A DNA stretch of 64,000 nt. It comes from CAMFLJ01 sp965279255. Lineage in GTDB: Bacteria; Actinomycetota; Acidimicrobiia; Acidimicrobiales; Acidimicrobilacustridaceae. Of this stretch, positions 1 through 7,163 are shown piece by piece. How positions within the stretch are numbered: position 1 is the stretch's first letter; every line of letters begins with the position of its first letter. The stretch is from contig OZ257146.1 of assembly GCA_965279255.1 (NCBI GenBank), positions 2,232,001 through 2,296,000 of the forward strand. Reading direction: 5' to 3'. The position numbers were made by a program, and so were the translations under genes. The notes under the pieces were generated by a model. That model saw nothing but the letters and a program-made list of their open reading frames with translations. It ran no database searches and was not told where the DNA came from.

Positions 1-1
1 G

Positions 2-253
2 TCGTGGCAGGGACCGCTGAACATCGCCAGCGGCCACCCCCACACCGTCCTGGAGATGGCGACGACCCTCGCCGGGGCCTTCGACGCCGGGCGCTGCGCC
101 CCGATCGTCACCGGCGAGTACCGGGCGGGCGACGTCCGCCACGTCGTGGCCTCACCGGCCCTCGCGGCCGACGCCATCGGCTTCGTGGCCGAGGTGCCGT
201 TCGCCACGGGGATGGTCGACTTCGCCACCGATCCCCTCCGCTCGCCGTCCTGA
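2..253 (+). CDS. C-terminal end of an NAD-dependent epimerase/dehydratase (partial)
   Basis: The reading frame is open from the window edge and ends at TGA 251-253. The visible 83 residues contain LNIASGHPHTVLEMA, the late segment typical of extended short-chain dehydrogenase/reductase sugar epimerases (usual form N-V-G-S-G..V-S-V-L-E). It is followed by a GEYRAGDVRH-like segment that in this family lies in the substrate-binding C-terminal domain. The Rossmann NAD site and the YxxxK catalytic motif lie outside the window, so substrate and exact reaction cannot be given. It is the last chromosomal gene before the mobile island: the displaced tRNA fragment starts 11 bp after its stop. Confidence 0.7.
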   Translation, partial: SWQGPLNIASGHPHTVLEMATTLAGAFDAGRCAPIVTGEYRAGDVRHVVASPALAADAIGFVAEVPFATGMVDFATDPLRSPS

Positions 254-263
254 CGATCGACGT

Positions 264-310
264 TGGTGGGGCGGGCGGGGATCGAACCCGCGACCAAGGG
301 ATTATGAGTC
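264..310. repeat. Left attachment-site repeat: displaced 3' end of tRNA-Met
   Basis: These 47 bp match 20640-20686, the 3' half of the intact tRNA-Met(CAT) gene, in the same orientation with only two differences. The similarity runs from the encoded CCA to the anticodon loop and stops at ATTATGAGTC. It is the direct repeat left when a tyrosine recombinase inserts an element into a tRNA 3' end. The two differences are a compensatory pair in the T stem. Confidence 0.85.
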
Positions 311-414
311 GGCTAACTACCGTCCGACCCGTGGCATTTTGTGCCATCTAGCAGGACTTTCTTCGGACGCTCGTCCAGCCCGTGCGGGCCCGAATTGGCC
401 CGTATTCGGCAGTT

Positions 415-434
415 TGTTGGATGGATTCTTGGAT
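415..434. repeat. Putative integrase arm-type repeats, left end
   Basis: TGTTGGAT (415-422) and TCTTGGAT (427-434) lie 12 bp apart, about 105 bp inside the left attachment repeat. The same TGTTGGAT word occurs three times at the right end (20553-20582), next to the integrase start. Paired arm repeats near both ends fit the accessory binding sites used by tyrosine integrases. Function is inferred. Confidence 0.45.
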
Positions 435-529
435 GGATCGCCGATCTCCGACCCGGGCTCTCGAGCTGCGGGCCACCCCGGCCGCCGGGCACACCATCGA
501 CCTGCCGTCCACGCGAACCGTGATCTGGA

Positions 530-552
530 CCGATATCGAGCGTCCCCTACCG
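530..552 (+). repeat. Cassette-boundary core S1, outer left copy
   Basis: CCGATATCGAG followed by the core start GTCCCCTACCG. All 23 bp recur in inverted orientation at 15029-15051, the outermost copy on the right. Unlike internal copies it is not followed by CCGGG; the sequence diverges immediately after TACCG. Confidence 0.65.
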
Positions 553-733
553 AATCCTCTTTGTGTCAAGGGGCTGGTTCGAGGTGTGTCGGGGCGCGTT
601 TCTCGGGCCCGTCGGCGGGCGGGGTCGTAGCGTGGTGGTGGGTCCGGGAGTGACCTGGCGAAGAGCCGGTGTTCAGGGATGTGAGCCGGTCGCGCTGGCC
701 AACGAGTCGTTCCCGTCTGTCCTCCCGGGCCCG

Positions 734-1756
734 CTAACGCTGGGCGTCGGCGACGAGGTGGCGGTAGACCCGGTTCGAGGTCTGCCGCTTGAGGGCGCGG
801 ATGGCTTCCTTCTTGGTCTTGCCTTCAGCGACGCGCCGCTCGAAGTAGGCGCGGCCCTCCGAGCTCGGCTGTCGGAGCTGGCAGATCACAGCCATGTGCA
901 GCGCGTGGTTGAGTTGGCGGCTGCCGCGGTTCGACACTCGGTGAACGGTCCGCCCGCCCGAGGAGAACTCGATCGGGGCGGTGCCGTTGTAGGCCGCGTA
1001 GGCGTCACGGTTCGCAAACCGGGCGATGTCACCCGAGTAGCCGATGAGCATCGCTGCGATGATCGGTCCGATCCCGTAGATGTCGACCAGCGATGTCTGC
1101 GACGCCGCGATCGCTTGGCGGATCCGGCGATGGGAGTCCTTCAGCTGTCGATCGAGGCGGCGGATGTCGTCGAGCAGTTCGACGGCCAGGTCGAAGCGGA
1201 CCTGCTCGACCGGGGTGGTCGGGGTGAGCTCGGCGAGGAACCGGTCGACGTCAGAAGCGTTGATTTCCTTGGCGATCCCGCCCGCCGCGAGCTCGGCCAA
1301 CAGTGCGTGGAGCCGGCTCACGAGCCGGCAACGGTGATCACCGATGTCGGTGTTGCGTTTGGCCAACAGACGCAACACCTCGGCGTGCCCGGCGCCGCTC
1401 ACCTCGCGCAGACCATCGAATCGCAACGCGGCGACCGCGACCGACAGCGCGTCGTTCGGGTCGTTCTTGTTCGATCGGCCCGTCGCCAACACCCGTGTCC
1501 TCGACGCCAACGTCGCGGGCACGTCGAGGACGGTCTCGCCTGCGGCGACGAGCTGCTGAGACAACAGGTAGCCGAGACCGTTGGCGGACTCGATCGCCCA
1601 CGTCCGCGGCCCGAGCGGCTCGGCCCACGCCAACAGCTGGTCGACCTGGGCGATCGTGGCTCGGACCTTCTTGCGGTCGAGCTCGGTCTCGTTGCTGTCG
1701 ATCGCGACAGCGGTGTGGGTCGCCTTGTGCGGGTCGACCCCGATCATCACGCTCAT
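734..1756 (-). CDS. IS110-family transposase (DEDD recombinase)
   Basis: A 340-residue protein read from ATG 1756 (MSVMIGVDPHK). The N-terminal RuvC-like DEDD domain shows D8 (GVDPHK), E56 (AIESA), and D99 and D102 (KNDPNDA), in the spacing of IS110 transposases. A central helical segment leads to the Transposase_20 domain, with YGIGPIIAAMLIGYSGD near 227-243 and AYNGTAPIEFSSGG near 255-268, where family members carry the catalytic serine. The enzyme catalyses RNA-guided recombination of the element with its target in characterised relatives. Length is usual and the frame intact, so it may be active. A longer frame upstream of 1756 lacks family similarity and probably overlaps the non-coding guide region. 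Confidence 0.92.
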   Translation of the reverse strand: MSVMIGVDPHKATHTAVAIDSNETELDRKKVRATIAQVDQLLAWAEPLGPRTWAIESANGLGYLLSQQLVAAGETVLDVPATLASRTRVLATGRSNKNDPNDALSVAVAALRFDGLREVSGAGHAEVLRLLAKRNTDIGDHRCRLVSRLHALLAELAAGGIAKEINASDVDRFLAELTPTTPVEQVRFDLAVELLDDIRRLDRQLKDSHRRIRQAIAASQTSLVDIYGIGPIIAAMLIGYSGDIARFANRDAYAAYNGTAPIEFSSGGRTVHRVSNRGSRQLNHALHMAVICQLRQPSSEGRAYFERRVAEGKTKKEAIRALKRQTSNRVYRHLVADAQR

Positions 1757-2022
1757 GGTTCCTCCGGTCTCAACGGGTGGGGAACCGCGGCGGGCACTCC
1801 TACTTGCAGTCGTTCGTGCTCGTTCCTCTTTCGAGCCACACCGCGGCGAAGCCCCGCCGAGAGCGCTGTTCGTTAGGAAGCCAAACCCGACCTCGAGCCG
1901 AGCCGGCAGGCACTTCGAGAGCAACCCCGACAGGACCTCTGAACGCTACGAACCAGCCGCAACGCCTGCCCGAACTCTCAAGCAGGCACTTCTGGGACGC
2001 GACAGCGGCGCTCCCTCACCTC
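1757..2022 (-). ncRNA. Candidate IS110 bridge/guide RNA region
   Basis: IS110-group elements encode their bridge RNA in the non-coding stretch upstream of the transposase. Here about 265 bp upstream of the ATG holds no convincing gene and sits in the expected place. Folding and target/donor loops were not derived, so only the region is proposed. Confidence 0.3.
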
Positions 2023-2040
2023 ACCGGGCCGGTGACGCCA

Positions 2041-2376
2041 CTACCCCGGACAGGGACCGAGCGATACGCGGAGGTTGACGCTTGAGCCCTTCTCCAGGGT
2101 GCCTCCCCCGGGTGGGTCAGCCGAGAAGACCACTCCTGATGCGACAGTCGCTGAGCACTCCGGCTGGACTTGAGCGATCAGGCCTTCGGCAGCGATGGCG
2201 TTGCGTGCATCGGCGACCGCCATTCCGAGAACGTCGGGGACGGTCACGTCAGTCGAAGCAGCTGACACGCCGGTCGGCACCGTGTCGTTCGGAACCGCCG
2301 TGCCGCCGCCACTGGTACAACCCGCGATGATGAGCGTACCCACCGAGATTGCCGCCGCAACCAGTGCTTTCCTCAT
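2041..2376 (-). CDS. PASTA-domain lipoprotein
   Basis: A 111-residue secreted lipoprotein. The signal peptide ends in a lipobox, LIIAGC, with the lipidated cysteine at residue 20. After a short Ser/Thr-rich linker, one PASTA domain (about 45-108) is visible: it begins VPDVLGMAVADARNAI and has a DPPGG turn and a final VNLRVSLGPC. PASTA modules bind muropeptides or mediate interactions at the cell wall, so a role outside the membrane is likely; the ligand is unknown. The gene stands alone between the IS110 element and core S2 (39 bp upstream of its start). Its stop lies just after the inferred IS end. Confidence 0.75.
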   Translation of the reverse strand: MRKALVAAAISVGTLIIAGCTSGGGTAVPNDTVPTGVSAASTDVTVPDVLGMAVADARNAIAAEGLIAQVQPECSATVASGVVFSADPPGGGTLEKGSSVNLRVSLGPCPG

Positions 2377-2415
2377 GGCCTGAGGTTAGGACTCAAGGTG
2401 CTCGGACGCTCGACT

Positions 2416-2431
2416 ATCCCGAACCGCCGGC
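2416..2431 (+). repeat. Cassette-boundary core S2
   Basis: ATCCCGAACCGCCGGC matches the consensus GTCCCCWAMCGCCGGG at 12 of 16 positions counting W and M as matches. It separates the PASTA lipoprotein gene from the first sigma-factor operon. Confidence 0.55.
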
Positions 2432-2469
2432 CGCGGGCGTGCTCTGCGCTCAGCGATCCCCGTATCTGG

Positions 2470-3015
2470 TCATGGCCCAGCGTTGATCGGGATGCTTGGG
2501 ACGTCGTCCGGGTTGGTTCCAAGGGGGACGAAGCCTTTGGCGGGGTAGTGGTAGCCGACGATGGTGCTGTGGTCGTCGAGTGAGTAGACCGGCACCGGAG
2601 GCGACTGCGGTGGATTGCTCGGGTCGCCGGCGATGGTCGAGGAGGTGAGCCCCGGGAACAGGTCCGTCTTGGCCACGTAGCCAACAACATTTCCGTCGCG
2701 GTCCTCGGTGACGATGAAGTCTGGGATGAGTGACAAGTCGACTGAGCCGTCGGGGCGGGTCGCGGCAGTCGGGATTCGTCCGGTCGTCGGCTCCACGTTT
2801 GCCGACGGGGGAACCGCAGCGACCGATGGGGCGGGATCGCTTGACCCGCGTACAGCCAGAAGGAGCACCGCCACCGCGAGCAGCACGAACGCGGCGAGTG
2901 CCGCGGAGACGAGCAGCTGCGGCCGGTGGCGGCGCTGGGCCGCCGCCCAGACGGTGTCGGGACCCCTGAGGGTTCCCCGTTCGGCGCGCTCAAGCAGGGC
3001 CTGTGTTTCGTTCAT
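2470..3015 (-). CDS. Single-span membrane protein paired with ECF sigma factor (anti-sigma-like)
   Basis: 181 residues from ATG 3015, which overlaps the sigma factor stop as ATGA, so the two are translationally coupled. A short cytoplasmic N-terminus (about 35 residues) precedes one membrane helix (LLVSAALAAFVLLAVAVLLLAV, about 36-57). An extracytoplasmic Pro/Ser/Thr-rich linker and a domain with VPVYSLDDHSTIVGYHYPAKGFVPLG follow. The topology suits a membrane-held regulator of its partner sigma factor. No zinc-binding anti-sigma HxxxCxxC motif is visible, so the anti-sigma role is inferred from position. Confidence 0.6.
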   Translation of the reverse strand: MNETQALLERAERGTLRGPDTVWAAAQRRHRPQLLVSAALAAFVLLAVAVLLLAVRGSSDPAPSVAAVPPSANVEPTTGRIPTAATRPDGSVDLSLIPDFIVTEDRDGNVVGYVAKTDLFPGLTSSTIAGDPSNPPQSPPVPVYSLDDHSTIVGYHYPAKGFVPLGTNPDDVPSIPINAGP

Positions 3016-3542
3016 GGCTGGATCTCCTCCGCAGCGAGAGTGCGGGCGAGCTGTTGGCGTGCCCTCGACGATCGCGATCTCGATGCCTGTTCGGTTATGC
3101 CGAGGAGTTCGGCAGCCTCGCGGTGGGTGTGGCCCTCCACGTGGACAAGCCACATCACGGCTCTGTCCACGGGCGAGAGCTGATCGAGGTCGGCCAGATC
3201 AGAGGGCATCGCCTGTTTTGTCGACGCTGATTCGGCCACTTTTGATTGGGCTCGTAGCCAAGGGCGTCTGCGTCGGAATCCTGAAGTCGCGAGGTTGACG
3301 ATGACCCTGCGCAGATACTGCTCCGGCCCGTCGAGATCGATGAGTCGCTGGCGGGCGAGCGTGCGCGTGACCGCCTCCTGAACCAGGTCGTCCGGTTCGA
3401 GCTCCCGAGGACCGACAGCAGCCGCGAACCGTCGAAGCGGCAAGTACAAGGCACGGAACAGCGCCTCGTCGTCCGCCTCCCGATCCAGCCCTCGGTTCGC
3501 CTCTTCGACCATCCCACGACCAGTCATCAACGGAGACGGCAC
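3012..3542 (-). CDS. ECF-type RNA polymerase sigma factor (island pair 1)
   Basis: 176 residues. Region 2 is visible as ALYLPLRRFAAAVGPRELEPDDLVQEAVTRTLA (about 29-62) with the DDLVQE signature, followed by YLRRVIVNLATSGFRRR. Region 4 carries LSPVDRAVMWLVHVEGHTHREAAELLGIT, an HTH for -35 recognition. The sequence after the HTH (EQASRSRSSRARQQLA) replaces the usual VKSRLxRAR but keeps the pattern. ATGs at 3527 and 3512 are alternative starts. It heads a two-gene operon with the membrane protein downstream. It would direct transcription of a small regulon; the signal is unknown. Confidence 0.8.
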   Translation of the reverse strand: MPSPLMTGRGMVEEANRGLDREADDEALFRALYLPLRRFAAAVGPRELEPDDLVQEAVTRTLARQRLIDLDGPEQYLRRVIVNLATSGFRRRRPWLRAQSKVAESASTKQAMPSDLADLDQLSPVDRAVMWLVHVEGHTHREAAELLGITEQASRSRSSRARQQLARTLAAEEIQP

Positions 3543-3633
3543 TCGCCTCTCCCGCTAACACACGAACAGGAGGAATGAAACGTGTCAGCCAATCTCAGAA
3601 ATCCCCGCCGACCAAGTCTCACACCAGGCGGGT

Positions 3634-3649
3634 GTCCCATACCGCCGGG
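3634..3649 (+). repeat. Cassette-boundary core S3
   Basis: GTCCCATACCGCCGGG, followed by AGCGTGGGTGACGAGC. The GGGTGAC word recurs downstream of several other copies. It lies between divergent genes starting at 3542 (minus) and 3737 (plus). Confidence 0.65.
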
Positions 3650-3736
3650 AGCGTGGGTGACGAGCGGCCGACAACTCCGGTGATCCGCAAGCTCGTACGA
3701 TGCGCTCGGCGGATGGCAAGGCGAGGGGGTCCTGTG

Positions 3737-4195
3737 ATGAAGCGGACTGCTGTAGGCGTTCTGGTCGGATTGGGACTCGTGCTTGTCGCCATCGGCGGAT
3801 ACATGTCCTTCCTCCGGGTCCACGGCGACCAAGGCTCTGATTGCGGCACGGCGTACGCCCCGTCTGAGCTGGCCGAGACGACCTCTACCGAGATGTCCGC
3901 AGGGTGCTCGGGAGCCTTCGACACGATCGAACCCGTTGCGGTTGGGCTGGCGCTGGCGGGCGTCGCGCTCATCGTCGCTTCGGTCACGTACCTCATCACG
4001 GGACGTGTATGGGTGGCGTGCCTGTGCTCGCTGGCAATGCTCGGCGGCCTCTCGGTGTGGCTGGCATCGTTGGAGGGCAGCGTCACCCGAAATGCAGTCG
4101 GAACGCTCACGATCATCGTCCTTGCGCTACTCGCCGTCGGAGCGGTGGCAGCGGTGGTTCGCTACGAACGGGCGAGGGACCTGTCGCGTGCGTGA
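3737..4195 (+). CDS. Four-helix membrane protein, function unknown
   Basis: 152 residues from ATG 3737, chosen because GAGGGGGT lies 8-14 bp upstream; GTG 3734 is the alternative. An N-terminal helix (AVGVLVGLGLVLVAIGGYM) is followed by an outside loop with two cysteines (DCG, GCSGAF). Three further helices follow near 75-97, 101-118 and 124-143. The paired loop cysteines suggest a disulfide on the outer face. I do not recognise the family. It is a one-gene cassette whose stop is 4 bp before core S4. Confidence 0.6.
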   Translation: MKRTAVGVLVGLGLVLVAIGGYMSFLRVHGDQGSDCGTAYAPSELAETTSTEMSAGCSGAFDTIEPVAVGLALAGVALIVASVTYLITGRVWVACLCSLAMLGGLSVWLASLEGSVTRNAVGTLTIIVLALLAVGAVAAVVRYERARDLSRA

Positions 4196-4198
4196 TCC

Positions 4199-4214
4199 GT
4201 CCCGAAACGCCGGT
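4199..4214 (+). repeat. Cassette-boundary core S4
   Basis: GTCCCGAAACGCCGGT, followed by TGCGTGGGAGACGC. It begins 4 bp after the stop of the same-sense gene ending at 4195. Confidence 0.6.
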
Positions 4215-4231
4215 TGCGTGGGAGACGCTGG

Positions 4232-4885
4232 TCACCTTCCCGCCGGCTCGACGTACATCAGGAAGTAGCGGGTTTGCATCTCCCGTGCGCCGCCGGGCAG
4301 GCCGATCTGAAGGTCCCCGACGGCATTGCAGCGCTGGGCCTCGGCGACCACTGACTCTGCTAGATCGCCCACCCCGCGCAGACTCATCACGGTGTCTGAC
4401 CCGTCGATCGGATCGAATGAACCGCTCCATCGATCTTGAGGAACTGACACGAGCATGCCGGGTTCGATGTTCAGGCTGAATCGATGAGTGCGGCCGCTTT
4501 TCCCCGGTCGCGAATCGATGCTCACGAGGCTGTAGTCATGGGCGAACGCATTGCGCAGGGCGACCACGGCGTCGAGCTGGTCGCCATCGAGGTCAGCGAA
4601 CGCCAGTAGCGCCCTGAGGATCCCGTTCGAGTGGATGCTGTTCGGTCGCGAAGGACGAGCGACAGCGGTACCCAGTTGGTCGAGGAGGCTCAGGTACCCG
4701 AGGGCCCCAATCCAGGCACGCGATCCCTCGGGATCCTCTACGACACCTGTCGCGGCGGATCTCTTTGTGACCGCTCGGATATCCAGGAGAGCCGCCCACA
4801 ATGAGGACTTGATGGTGAGACCATCGGACGCGACTAGTGGCGGTGAGAGGTAAGCCGTGAGGGTTGCTTGCTCCTCCATCGCCAC
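4232..4885 (-). CDS. Hypothetical protein with RNAFAHDYS motif (HEPN-like candidate)
   Basis: 217 residues, no signal peptide, predicted cytoplasmic. The helical middle contains LDAVVALRNAFAHDYSLVSID (about 106-126). An R-N-x-x-A/H motif on a helix of this kind is the hallmark of HEPN ribonucleases and related toxins, but no full HEPN fold can be shown by eye. The C-terminal half is rich in beta-forming residues and ends QTRYFLMYVEPAGR. It is a single-gene cassette between cores S4 and S4b. A defence or toxin role is conjecture. Confidence 0.5.
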   Translation of the reverse strand: MAMEEQATLTAYLSPPLVASDGLTIKSSLWAALLDIRAVTKRSAATGVVEDPEGSRAWIGALGYLSLLDQLGTAVARPSRPNSIHSNGILRALLAFADLDGDQLDAVVALRNAFAHDYSLVSIDSRPGKSGRTHRFSLNIEPGMLVSVPQDRWSGSFDPIDGSDTVMSLRGVGDLAESVVAEAQRCNAVGDLQIGLPGGAREMQTRYFLMYVEPAGR

Positions 4886-4917
4886 GGTGCGAAGAGTACG
4901 AGATAGATGCGCCAGCT

Positions 4918-4933
4918 GTCCCCGATCGCCGGG
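4918..4933 (+). repeat. Cassette-boundary core S4b
   Basis: GTCCCCGATCGCCGGG, 32 bp upstream of the minus-strand gene starting at 4885 and 31 bp before the stop of the next cassette gene (4965). Confidence 0.6.
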
Positions 4934-4964
4934 TCTGAGACCGCGCCAGAGCGGGTGACTGCGC

Positions 4965-5357
4965 TCAGGAGCAGATCTTCACGCCAGTGACGAGCCAGCC
5001 CTTCCCTCGGTTGACCAGCTGAACGGTTGCCAACGCCCGCTTGTCATCCGTCAGGCTGAAGACCGCCTCGGATCCGCTCGAGAGGCCCGTGCCAACGAAC
5101 GTCCCCTCTGGCAGGGTCAGGTTGGACTCGCTGCTATCCAACAACGCCTGAAGGCCGTCGAGCGCGCCCTCTGGGCTCGCACTCCCGGTTGCATCAGCGC
5201 TGATGTCGAAGCTGATCCCCTGTTGGGTGTTGCAGGTCAGGTCGATGCCGCCGCCCGAGACGTTCGGCGCGGAGTCCGACGAACACGCACCTCCCTGGGT
5301 GAGGGCCACCGCGACAAGGGCAACGGTTACCGCCGCCCGCATTCTCCGCACCGCCAT
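4965..5357 (-). CDS. Small lipoprotein, function unknown
   Basis: 130 residues; ATG 5345 (MRAAVTVALVAVALT) is an alternative start. A signal peptide leads to the lipobox-like sequence QGGACSSDS. The mature part has two cysteines (LTCNT and the final KICS) that could form a disulfide. It ends in a short repeated-strand region, AVFSLTDDKRALATVQLVNRGKGWLVTGVKIC. The same layout occurs in the frameshifted lipoprotein at 11868-12285, so the island carries two diverged members of one family. Single-gene cassette. Confidence 0.65.
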   Translation of the reverse strand: MAVRRMRAAVTVALVAVALTQGGACSSDSAPNVSGGGIDLTCNTQQGISFDISADATGSASPEGALDGLQALLDSSESNLTLPEGTFVGTGLSSGSEAVFSLTDDKRALATVQLVNRGKGWLVTGVKICS

Positions 5358-5373
5358 CAGGCGAGGCTACGGC

Positions 5374-5389
5374 ATCCCCAAACGCCGGG
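5374..5389 (+). repeat. Cassette-boundary core S5
   Basis: ATCCCCAAACGCCGGG, 17 bp upstream of the start of the 4965-5357 gene. Confidence 0.6.
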
Positions 5390-5454
5390 ACTGAGCGGCA
5401 GGCGATCGGACGCCTCGATTGACCGCCCTGCGAGGTGCTTCTGTCAGTGGAGTC

Positions 5455-5916
5455 TCAGGGGGCCTGGAAGTGGAACCCGCTGGGGCACGATGCCGTAGAG
5501 CCGTCCTGGGTGATCGCCCACCAGTCCTGTGCGATCCTCGACGTACAGACCGACAGCTCTCTGATCGGTCCGGGCCCATAGGCGAAGCTCATCCCATTCG
5601 GATCAACGGCACCGAACCGGATCACGCCGGACCAGGAGCACACCTCAGCGAAGGTGCCGAGTTCGGAGGGAAGTGCCGGCAAGTCCTCCGCCGACCTGCA
5701 GGTTCCGGAGGGGAGGACGCCGGCAACCGCCTGTGCAGTCGTCGTTGCGTCCGCCATGTGTTGCTTGAAAGCGGAGACCTCTGCAGGTGGACCATCGTCG
5801 GCCATGACTCGAACCAGGCCGACTGCCGCCAGTACGCCGACGATTGCCACCAGGCCCAGCCTCACCATCGAGCGCGTCGGACTGCGGGGCTCCTGGTCTG
5901 CCACGTCCGCCTGCAT
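5455..5916 (-). CDS. Membrane-anchored extracytoplasmic protein, function unknown
   Basis: 153 residues. A charged N-terminus (about 15 residues) precedes one membrane helix (MVRLGLVAIVGVLAAVGLVRVM). The outside domain has four cysteines (GTCRS, EVCSW, SVCTS, ASCPS) spaced as for two disulfides. I do not recognise the family. It is the only gene between cores S5 and S6. Confidence 0.6.
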   Translation of the reverse strand: MQADVADQEPRSPTRSMVRLGLVAIVGVLAAVGLVRVMADDGPPAEVSAFKQHMADATTTAQAVAGVLPSGTCRSAEDLPALPSELGTFAEVCSWSGVIRFGAVDPNGMSFAYGPGPIRELSVCTSRIAQDWWAITQDGSTASCPSGFHFQAP

Positions 5917-5979
5917 GCCGGAACGCTATCCCGGAAGGCCGAGTCCGTCGCGGGTTGGTCTCGCCGATCCGCGCCGCCC

Positions 5980-5995
5980 ATCCCCTACCGCCGCG
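5980..5995 (+). repeat. Cassette-boundary core S6
   Basis: ATCCCCTACCGCCGCG with a local inverted repeat GCCCA (5976-5980) / TGGGC around it. It separates the genes at 5455-5916 and 6016-6249. Confidence 0.55.
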
Positions 5996-6015
5996 AAGGT
6001 GGGCGAGGTGTGCTG

Positions 6016-6249
6016 TCAGATTTGTAGCGCGCGCCGTATGAGCGCAACGGAGAGCGCTGCGGCGAGTAGGAGGATCGCGAGGGCGGCGACGACATTCCAT
6101 GGCGTCGGGAAGGACACCAGGTAGCCAGCACCGACGCCGTAGCTCAGGAAGAGCGAGACAGCCAGGACGAGTCCCAGCGTGGCGCCGATCCCGATGAGGA
6201 CGGTGGTGCCTCGCCGGTCAGTGCCGAGTGCCTTGTCGAGCATGGGCAT
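6016..6249 (-). CDS. Small two-helix membrane protein
   Basis: 77 residues with two hydrophobic helices: TVLIGIGATLGLVLAVSLFLSYGVGAGYL and NVVAALAILLLAAALSVALI, and a short basic tail. Family not recognised. A Shine-Dalgarno-like CAGGAGATG lies immediately before the ATG. No convincing boundary core was found between this gene and the next (6390), although a degraded one may exist near 6350-6370. Confidence 0.55.
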   Translation of the reverse strand: MPMLDKALGTDRRGTTVLIGIGATLGLVLAVSLFLSYGVGAGYLVSFPTPWNVVAALAILLLAAALSVALIRRALQI

Positions 6250-6389
6250 CTCCTGGATGTGTAGGGGGGTCGAGCATCACCAAGCGCATCGTTAGCGGCC
6301 GCTCGGCTGGTCTGTTGGCGGGAGCTTGAGGACGGTTCCGTCCTGGTCATGGCTCCCGAATCGAAGGCCCGGCACTGGGTACGCCTCGG

Positions 6390-7163
6390 CTAATTCGGGA
6401 GATCCGTTGACGGGGGGTTGGGGAGCGGTTCCTGGATCTGGCTGACCCCTGCCCATGTCATCCACGTCTGCAGGTCAGTCGACTGAAGGCCGTCCAGGAT
6501 GGCGAGGAAGGACGGGTTGAGTTGCTCGGCAGAATCGCAGTCTCTGGGGACGGAGCCCGTGGATCCGCCGTTGAGCGAGTAGTAGATCCCGTCGATCGGG
6601 AACAAAGCGATGACAGAGGCCCCGGGTAGCTCCTTCGGTCGACCCTCCATGACAGAGAGGTCTCGACAGGACATCTCGATGGTGCCGAAGCGGGTCGATT
6701 CAATCGACCACCGGGTGGTGGCGTTCGTATCGAAGCTCCATCGGCTGATGTTGGGGTCGCTGTCGGTTCCGTCGGACATGAACTGCCAGCTGGAGTTGTC
6801 AGGCATCCGGAATAGGAGGTCATACACCCCTGTCGTGTACACGCTCATGTAGGTCCCTGGCGTCGCTCCGTCGGGCGGAAGGAAGTAGACGACTTCGCCG
6901 GACGCTTGCGTCACGGTGCCGTCGTTCGTGTAGACGGTCGAGGATTCTGTCCCGCGACTGGCCAGGAGCACGCCGACTGCTGCAATCGCCAGCACACAGA
7001 AGCCGGCGGCAAGGCCAGTGCGTCGGCGGCGACGTCGCTGACCCATCGCCACTGTGCCATTCCACCCCGCCGACGGGCGTCCCGCACCGATCAGCGCCGC
7101 GTCGAGATCGAGGCGCTCGAACAGGTCTGCGGTGTCGTCGAGGGTGTCGTCGTGGTCAGTCAT
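6390..7163 (-). CDS. Membrane regulator paired with SigE-family sigma factor (anti-sigma-like)
   Basis: 257 residues; the start overlaps the end of the sigma gene by 8 bp. A cytoplasmic N-terminus of about 48 residues (DLFERLDLDAAL then a run of arginines) precedes one helix (TGLAAGFCVLAIAAVGVLLAS). The large extracytoplasmic domain has paired cysteines (MSCRDLS, RDCDSA). Layout and coupling match membrane partners of actinobacterial SigE-type sigma factors. No zinc anti-sigma motif is seen. The outer domain could sense a ligand, which is inference. Confidence 0.6.
   Translation of the reverse strand: MTDHDDTLDDTADLFERLDLDAALIGAGRPSAGWNGTVAMGQRRRRRRTGLAAGFCVLAIAAVGVLLASRGTESSTVYTNDGTVTQASGEVVYFLPPDGATPGTYMSVYTTGVYDLLFRMPDNSSWQFMSDGTDSDPNISRWSFDTNATTRWSIESTRFGTIEMSCRDLSVMEGRPKELPGASVIALFPIDGIYYSLNGGSTGSVPRDCDSAEQLNPSFLAILDGLQSTDLQTWMTWAGVSQIQEPLPNPPSTDLPN

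Larger units (their letters stand above)
311..733. other. Island left end, no supported gene
   Basis: This 423-bp stretch holds the left integrase arm-type repeats (415-434), the first cassette-boundary core (530-552) and probably the downstream non-coding end of the IS110 element. Reading frames here are short, overlapping and unlike proteins. Confidence 0.5.
553..2022 (-). mobile_element. IS110-family insertion sequence (ends inferred)
   Basis: The transposase gene (734-1756) is certain; the ends are inferred. S1 stops abruptly after TACCG at 552. A plausible continuation of an interrupted core (CACCGGGCCGGTGACGCC) begins near 2023. That would give an element of about 1.47 kb, a normal IS110 size, with about 180 bp of non-coding DNA after the transposase and about 265 bp before it. 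IS110 elements lack long terminal inverted repeats, and none is seen. If the ends are right, the element inserted into a cassette-boundary site. Confidence 0.45.

Noticed and set aside
6280..6370. Additional boundary core between 6249 and 6390
   Set aside because: GCTCCCGAATCG near 6352 and a GTTAGCGG word near 6290 are too weak to be called copies of the consensus.
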